From contig JAKCWW010002795.1 of the NCBI GenBank assembly GCA_026260175.1, positions 14,780 to 38,691 on the forward strand: a DNA stretch of 23,912 nucleotides, in the 5' to 3' direction. Below are positions 18,530-23,912 of the stretch, one piece after another. The stretch's first letter is position 1; every line of letters starts with the position of its first letter. Position numbers and translations under genes: made by a program. This DNA comes from Reticulitermes lucifugus (Eukaryota > Arthropoda > Insecta > Blattodea > Rhinotermitidae). The notes below the pieces were generated by a model. The model was not told the origin of the DNA. It saw only the letters and a program-made list of their open reading frames with translations, and did not search any database.

Positions 18530-19387
18530 CCATTGTTGGGTGGTTGTTAGTGTATATTATGCACTAACGGCACACGTATTTACTACTGTTGTCTGCTAGA
18601 TGGTGTTAATTGTCAGACGGCCGCGACAAGTACGTACTTGTGACAAAGGAAAGGGATGGGAAATGAGTTCTGGGGGAAAGGAGTGTAGAAGATGAAGAAA
18701 CTTTATGAGACTTTTGGTTGAATTTTTAACGATCCTTTTTCACCAACATATACGTTTCAAGCCAAGTATTTTTCTGTTACAGAGTCGGTGATGAACCCAT
18801 CAGGTGTGTTCCAACGATCTCAGACCCCTGAGACGACTTGAGAGGTAAGTAGGACTTGTTTACACAAATTGATACCAGTTGGTGATCGCGTGCTTCTCGC
18901 CAGAGCAGAGCAGTAGCTCGTCTCCACACTGCTAATTATCATCTCGCTTATTAACAGACCCCAGCATCCACATGTGAGCCTGATGAGTGACGTCTTGAAC
19001 CCGGGATCCGTAATGAGTTTGAGCTAAGGCTCAGCAAGGAATGCGTTTCCTTTGTGTTAACTTGGAACTGGTATAAGCAAGATGGCTGCTTACCCGGCGG
19101 AGGGGAATGATGTTTACTCGAGAGGCCGCGACAACAAACGTAACACACGAATTAGAGGTGTTTTTGAGAAGCTTATAGTCGCTCATTCGGTCCAGAAATT
19201 TGCCGCCTCTTTTGAGATACGAAAGTAATCCTATCCCGATCTAGTCCATACTATCCCACACCTTCACACCCCACTTACTTAAGACCTATTTTAATATTAT
19301 CCTTCCATTTACTCTTACATGTCCCACCAAGTCTCCAAGGCTTTCCAGCCAAAATTTTGTTTACATTTCTTATCTCCGTGTGAGTAC
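18530..19387. other. Unassigned DNA
   Basis: No gene recognised. Around 18990-19035 the minus strand has weak tRNA-promoter-like boxes (TAGCTCAAACT, GGGTTCAAGAC), too close together to call. Confidence 0.45.
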
Positions 19388-19830
19388 AGGGCGCAGAGGG
19401 TATTTGAACCAAAGAAAGAGGAAGTAAGACGGAGCTGGAAGAAAATGCTCAGTGAGGAGTCTCATAACTTTTACATCATTAGTGTAATGAAGTCGAGGAG
19501 GATGAGTTGGGTGGGAATGTGGCATGCGTGGGAGCGAACGAAAGTCCGTAAATTGTTTTGGTGTAAAAATTAGAAAGAGTGAGGTCACTCAGATAATTTA
19601 GGCGAGGAGGGGGAGGATAATATTAAAATGGATCTTAAGGAAATAGGATGAAGCGTGTGTGTGTGTGTGTATGTGTGTGGAGTCTGGTTGAGGATAGGGA
19701 CAAGTGGCGGGTTCGTGCGAGCAGTTGATGAACGTTCGGGTTCCACAAAATGCGGGGTACTCCTTCACTACTTCAGCAGCTGTTAGCTTCCTAAAAGGGA
19801 ATCATCTGAATGGAATTAGTTTCGTACTAG
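19388..19830 (+). mobile_element. LINE fragment: reverse-transcriptase C-terminus through 3' UTR
   Basis: The plus strand reads QRVFEPKKEEVRRSWKKML, EESHNFYIISVMKSRRMSWV and, after a stop at 19570-19572, DNIKMDLKEIG near 19619, then LVEDRDKWR near 19687. A frame change leads to VRVPQNAGYSFTT and VSFLKGNHLNGIS. Together they follow the common LINE in order, including its untranslated continuation. A GT microsatellite (19655-19680) interrupts the region between the D-N-I-K-M-D and E-D-R-D blocks. It is the most complete copy by length, though several frameshifts and stops kill it. Confidence 0.85.
19655..19680. repeat. (GT)n microsatellite inside the LINE copy
   Basis: GT repeat with one AT interruption, where other copies of the LINE have coding sequence. 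Confidence 0.9.
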
Positions 19831-20906
19831 AAACGACCACGTCGAATGGCGGGATTAACGTATCTGTTACAATATTGGTTATCATTATTACCTTGTAAAA
19901 GTAGCTGAAATTCATAAGTTTTGACGGTGGAAAACTCAGACACATCTTATGAAACAAACATTATTTTATCTGTAGTCCTTCAGTAAGTATCTTACTGTAA
20001 CTTTTTGTACCATATGACAAAACCATTTCTTGGTAATGCGTGTCTTTAACTACGCCTCAATATTTTCAATATTCCTACTTCGTGTAGTGGAAAATGTGTA
20101 AATGGCGGTCACTGAAGGAAAACTCGTTATTGAATTAAAACCTTATACAGTTTTGCTTCCCAAATGACTTGTTTAAAGTCGGGATGAAATTGAAATACAG
20201 CGTCCAGGACTGAAAAAAAAGAAGCACTAGTTCGGCCGGTGTATCCCACCTGTTCGGGCAACACCGGACATAGGCCCAGTTGCACGGCCCACATCAAGAG
20301 GCACTGCATGTCGTCGGCATTAAAAATACTATTTCTCGGTGTTATAATCACGATATGATACACACAGAGGATAAAGTGTGCAAACACAAAGCTCAACTTC
20401 TGTCATTAAGTTTTAGAAATTATTCATATATCCTGTGCACAGTCTAAGAGTACTTCCCTAATGTGTTTATAGTGTTCCTAGGGGCCTAGGTCCGATCTAT
20501 GCCATAATCAGGGCAATCAGTATAAAACATGGGAATTACAGCTGACTTTGCATTCCTAACATATATGCATTAACAGTGTGGATTTCTATAAATTCTTACG
20601 AACTTAACATAGGACTACGGTTTGAGAAATTTAAAATATGTATAATATTTAAAGTATGTCATTCCAATGGTTTCGGGGAATTACTTGGAAAAGTATTTAT
20701 ACAACCTCGATCTGCTTGTAGATTTCAGTGGGTGTAAAAATTCGCCATTAAACAGTGTCCGCTTTTGGTCGTAGTAAGTATTGTTGGAAATTAGGTCTGT
20801 TATTAGATGTATTTTGTAATCCTACCTTCCCCGTTAATATTTATTTTATGATGACGTAATGCAAGCCATCAGTAAAAATATATCAGTCATAATCGTGTTC
20901 TTGTTT
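19831..20906. other. Unassigned DNA
   Basis: No gene or repeat recognised; an 89-codon minus-strand frame (20127-20396) has no known relatives that I can name. Confidence 0.5.
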
Positions 20907-20918
20907 ATGCTGCTACAG
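20907..20918. repeat. SINE target-site duplication, left copy
   Basis: ATGCTGCTACAG, identical to 21184-21195. Confidence 0.93.
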
Positions 20919-21183
20919 GTAAAGGTAAAGCAATCACATTACAGGCCTGGACAGGCCCTTAGGTTTTCAGGAGGTTGAGGCACATGTTGTTGGTAAGGTT
21001 GTCAGCCCTACGCACCGGCCGCCTTTACCCCCCAGGAAATACTCCTGGTAATCATTTCTGTTAGAGGATGAGTCGAACCCAGGGCCATAGTGCGGCCGAA
21101 AGTATTACGTCAATGAAAAATTCCAATGTGACCTTCCGGCTTGTAGTGCAGTGCCTCAACCAACTGCGCCACCGCGTACCCCC
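20919..21183 (-). mobile_element. Complete tRNA-derived SINE with perfect 12-bp target duplication
   Basis: ATGCTGCTACAG occurs at 20907-20918 and again at 21184-21195, directly flanking a 265-bp unit. On the minus strand the unit starts GGGGTACGCGGTGGCGCAGT, with an A box TGGCGCAGTTGG (21160-21171) and a B box GGTTCGACTC (21070-21079), both good RNA polymerase III internal promoter matches. It ends in a short CTTTACCTTTACCT tail rather than poly(A). The 80-base gap between boxes is longer than in most tRNAs. The tail resembles ends of insect SINEs mobilised by LINEs recognising short 3' repeats; which LINE is unknown. Confidence 0.93.
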
Positions 21184-21195
21184 ATGCTGCTACAG
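21184..21195. repeat. SINE target-site duplication, right copy
   Basis: ATGCTGCTACAG, identical to 20907-20918. Confidence 0.93.
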
Positions 21196-21358
21196 CAGGT
21201 GATTAATATCCTGAGGGGCGTGTCGAGGTCACACATTGAAGATGTGTTATGCTGCCAAATGTTGCACCGTGGGCTGTAGTGAGTATAATGCATTTTTAAA
21301 GCATGTGACAAATAGATAAAGTCAGCTGCAATTCCCGTGCTCTGTATGAATGCTTTCC

Positions 21359-21390
21359 CTGATGATGGCCGAGCATAGCCCGAAGCAAGT
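21359..21390 (+). repeat. Hairpin motif, copy 3
   Basis: CTGATGA followed by UGGC...GCCC and GAAGCAAGT. It has the exact CUGAUGA box of a hammerhead core, but only three clear stem pairs and an imperfect GAAA box. Relatives at 4099 and 11789. Confidence 0.4.
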
Positions 21391-21523
21391 CGGAAATAAC
21401 ATTGTGAACAAATATAGGAAGGGTTAGTGCAATCCTCTGCTGCACTGAGGTGGTATTTTATTATCACTGTATTATGCTAGTTACAACTCCCTGCTCCCAA
21501 TAACTCTGTTCATGTACGTTTAA

Positions 21524-21761
21524 CCTTCAACCAGTGGCCGTCCTATACAGTGGATGGCAGTAAGGTTAGAGCCCAAGAAATGCCTTTTGTATATTTGGAC
21601 TACAAGGTTAGTTACTCCGTATTTTAAGACATGCTGCACAATATCTTCCTTTTTCCCACGAAATACAGTGTATTTGATAATATATTTTTTGTTTATATGG
21701 TATTCACGTTTCACATACAGAATGCGCTAAAATTTAAACGTCCAACCCCAGTGGTTAAAGG
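21524..21761. mobile_element. piggyBac-like MITE with TTAA target duplication
   Basis: TTAA at 21520-21523 and 21762-21765 flanks a 238-bp unit with terminal inverted repeats: CCTTCAACCAGTGG at the left and, read inward from the right, CCTTTAACCACTGG (12 of the first 14 bases agree). TTAA duplication plus a CCYTT start is the signature of piggyBac elements. The interior has only a chance minus-strand frame of 64 codons, so it is non-autonomous. No transposase source is visible in the window. Confidence 0.85.
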
Positions 21762-21985
21762 TTAAACATATGGTACACGAGGACTGTTCATTAAATATTA
21801 ACTTGCATTGTACAATAACCCTGTTCAGATATACATCAACAAAATTGTCCTAGAATTTAGCAACTGCAGAACAAAATTTTACGTGGCCGATGTTGCCGCT
21901 TTGTGTGTCCATTGCGTCTTTGGTAAATACAGCAGACGTCATAAAACTGTCCGTAAGTTATTGGGTTGCAATGGAGAATAAAGTG

Positions 21986-23300
21986 TCAGTAATACTGTGA
22001 TATCGGAATTTTATTGAAACAACCCATTTCTAGGAAGTTAGAGCATTCAAAACAAATGTCACACAAGTAACCAGCAGGACAGTCCCAGCCACTGCACTTT
22101 TCATGCACTTGAATTCCACAGCCTGTAAATCTGTACCATATTGCCGATCTTCCAAAGTTGTCACAAGCAAAGCATTTACCATATGTTGCTTGAAAATCAT
22201 TTTATCCTCATCACATTAGTTTTGTTCCTTTGTGTCGCTGTCCTCTTGCGATGAAGGAACATCCAACTGCTTCCTCAAAGTCTTTTGCAGGTCTTCATGT
22301 TTTGTTCTGAATTTCCGTTAGAGGCTCGCCTTTTCCTATAAAACTTGTTTCTTCCCCCTTTCAATCTCATTTCTGTTCCTGTCTTCTAATATTTTCGTCT
22401 GTGGTTATTCGATGAAAACTCCTGAGTGCTGTTTATCTTCTGTTCGTTTCTGTTGGTCCCCGGTAGCAGTGACGCAGCTTCAACTGCCACTGTCAATGGG
22501 CAAACATCAGCATGATGCAGCCCTGTATCCTAGAAGCATGAAAGCTGAAAGACTGAACTAAATTATTGGCAAACGTTTGAAGACGGTGCTTAGTGCCACG
22601 AGTTTCCCTTGTTGGTCATCGATAGTTGATTTTCTTCCGGCAGAAACGTCTTTGTTGCCTTCTTGTAACATTCCTGGTGTCAGAATATATGCTGAAAATA
22701 TGTTAAGGTTTAGAGGTAAATTCCATTTCTTTTAAAGCTCAGAGATACTCGGGAAGCTACTCGGGAATACGCCTCGTTGCAGACACCAGCTGGATCATAG
22801 GCAGCAATATTCATCACATGTCTGATTTTCATAGACAGATCACATTCCCTGCAAAATGCAGATTTTGGTCTGTAGAATGTTAAATTCCGTGTGATGAGGG
22901 AGAGGGAGGTAGAGTAATTAAAATGTCATTTTCTGTGCAAATCTGGCAGGACAGCGGACTTTATATTGACTGTTTTGATTGTCCAGTATTAAAATAATTG
23001 TTTTTTCTGGCCCAGGTCTTAACAGTTGTCCCGAGGTGTTGTGACCAGCATACAAATAGTTCCTTATTGGTCCACCATGATTTCAGGAAAATTTGTATAT
23101 TTTACCTGAAGGACCCCAGAAGTGGTGTCGTCCTCTGTTGACGATACATGAATGTCGCAGACACGAAATTTCCCCAAATGACGCTCTCATCCTTGCTTCC
23201 TTCCCAGCTGTTTAGAGATCCCATTCTTTTCTCACGTTTCGGTGCGAGTAACGCCTGATCCTTCAACAATCGATATCATAAACTTGTCAACACTGTAAAT
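21986..23300 (-). pseudogene. pogo-superfamily transposase relic with C-terminal zinc finger
   Basis: Reading the minus strand from about 23300, shifting frames give in order: VDKFMISIVEGSGV (counterpart of N-V-D-E-T-G-I-S-T-V, the first catalytic Asp); EKRMGSLNSWEGSKDESVIW; SATFM and TPLL; WWTNKELFVCWSQHLG; PEKTIILILDNQNSQYKV (second catalytic Asp in L-D-N, at about 22979); LPP (of F-P-P-H-x-S-H). After a degraded stretch come TKILEDRNRNEIERGKKQVL, a K/E-rich linker, SSQEDSDTKEQ, and KCFACDNFGRSAIWYRFTGC, HEKCSGWDCPAGYLCDIC, stop at 21986-21988. The last part is a PHD-like Cys-rich finger found at the C-terminus of many insect pogo-type transposases. Stops and frameshifts abound; the N-terminal HTH domains and the element's ends were not found. 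Confidence 0.85.
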
Positions 23301-23851
23301 ATACGTAGTCTGTCGGTGGAAATTTGCATATGGCCATCGGACCTCATCCTACATTTTAATGAAAACCGGGCTATTTCTTCTTGATTGAACCTTTAACTTA
23401 TTTTCTCCTTGCCTTACCAACGTAACTGATGTCAATGTAATAACCTTCGAAACCCAGGCTGTGATCTCACTCACAAACCAGTCTCTATCGTAACCATGGC
23501 AACTCAGGTGTGACTCAATCTCTCACAGTACCCGTCATTCCATCATTCCACGTGCATTATGTGTGACGCGGATATCTCCTGTATGCCTGCTACATGCTGC
23601 GCTTGTCTCAACCTTTTGCTGTGATTGCCGAAAAAGTATTTCAAATGTGCAAATCATGAGGCTGTTCTTTACACAGTCTGCTCTGTTCTGTTGCTTCCGA
23701 GTACATTTCCTTCAGGGGCGTCGATTTATGCAGACTGCTTTCCTCTTTTCTCTCCTTAGGAGAAAAATGGTTTAATTCACAAATATTTAAATGATTGACA
23801 CTGATTACAAATGACTAAATAAGTAACACACACAAGAATAGAATGCACTCA
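23301..23851. other. Unassigned DNA
   Basis: This may hide the decayed N-terminal part of the pogo relic, but I see no clear helix-turn-helix coding block. A 70-codon plus-strand frame (23563-23775) is unrecognised. Confidence 0.45.
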
Positions 23852-23912
23852 TCGCTCCCTCTTCGCGGGGGTTAGGTTTCAAGAACCCCCGCGAAAAACG
23901 AAAATCCGCGAA
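23852..23912 (+). mobile_element. Terminus of a Tigger-like element, continuing past the right edge
   Basis: TCGCTCCCTCTTCGCGGGGG followed by TTAGG, then AACCCCCGCGAAAAACGAAA and ATCCGCGAA, resembles the first bases of Tigger-group elements whose ends contain CCCTCG, then a GGTT...AACCCCCGCGA hairpin and TCGCGGATTTT. Arms TTCGCGGGGGTT (23862-23873) and AACCCCCGCGAA (23884-23895) are perfect inverted repeats around a 10-base loop. The expected TA and first CAGT are degraded (ATCG around 23851). Confidence 0.65.

Noticed and set aside
18979..19000. CTGATGAG followed by CTTGAAC as a possible hammerhead core
   Set aside because: The intervening bases form no usable stem II, and it does not resemble the three hairpin motifs elsewhere.
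18960..19035. tRNA-like promoter boxes on the minus strand (TAGCTCAAACT and GGGTTCAAGAC)
   Set aside because: Boxes are only about 15 bases apart, no cloverleaf can be drawn and no known SINE body follows.
1..23912. CRISPR arrays, bacterial operons, prophage or viral genes
   Set aside because: No regularly spaced repeats, no ribosome-binding sites with long ordered frames; all recognisable coding scraps are eukaryotic transposons.

Overview
This 23.9-kb window looks like gene-poor nuclear DNA from an insect with a large, repeat-rich genome. I see no intact host gene, no rRNA and no tRNA gene. Reading frames are short, and the two longest (168 and 171 codons, both minus strand) are about what chance gives in this much sequence. 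What can be read is a graveyard of transposable elements. The 3' ends of one LINE family, with a reverse-transcriptase C-terminus ending in N-x-R-V-P, recur seven or eight times. The tRNA-derived SINEs and small dispersed repeats resemble those I know from cockroaches and termites. Blattodea is therefore my best guess, but it is inference; other hemimetabolous insects are possible.

Layout. 1-527: internally deleted Tigger/pogo element, running off the left edge, whose remaining frame encodes the transposase C-terminal coiled region on the minus strand. 600-770: tandem duplication, followed by a TAAT-rich stretch. 2103-2379: short hAT element with an 8-bp target duplication. 3925-6620: three plus-strand fragments of the common LINE. 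7895-7975: tRNA-like SINE head. 8568-8895: minus-strand copy of the same LINE. 9470-10130: minus-strand fragment of a second LINE next to a dispersed repeat. 12055-12830: patchwork of SINE, LINE and other repeat scraps. 14090-14702: trinucleotide repeats and a purine-rich tract. 15560-15710: SINE. 16228-16398: MITE with TA duplication. 16515-16645: LINE tail. 17480-18165: repeat fragments and AT microsatellites. 19388-19830: LINE tail. 20919-21183: clean SINE with a perfect 12-bp target duplication. 21524-21761: piggyBac-like MITE flanked by TTAA. 21986-23300: frameshifted pogo-superfamily transposase with a C-terminal zinc finger. 23852-23912: end of another Tigger-like element, running off the right edge.

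Nothing here works together as a pathway. The window records many independent insertions of all major insect transposon types, mostly old and decayed. The best-supported items are the SINE, the piggyBac-like and Tigger-like MITEs and the hAT element, which all keep target-site duplications, plus the pogo transposase relic, which keeps recognisable catalytic-domain and zinc-finger blocks across several frames. The most open question is a short hairpin motif seen three times (4099, 11789, 21359) that partly resembles a hammerhead-ribozyme core. I do not see a convincing undescribed functional system.
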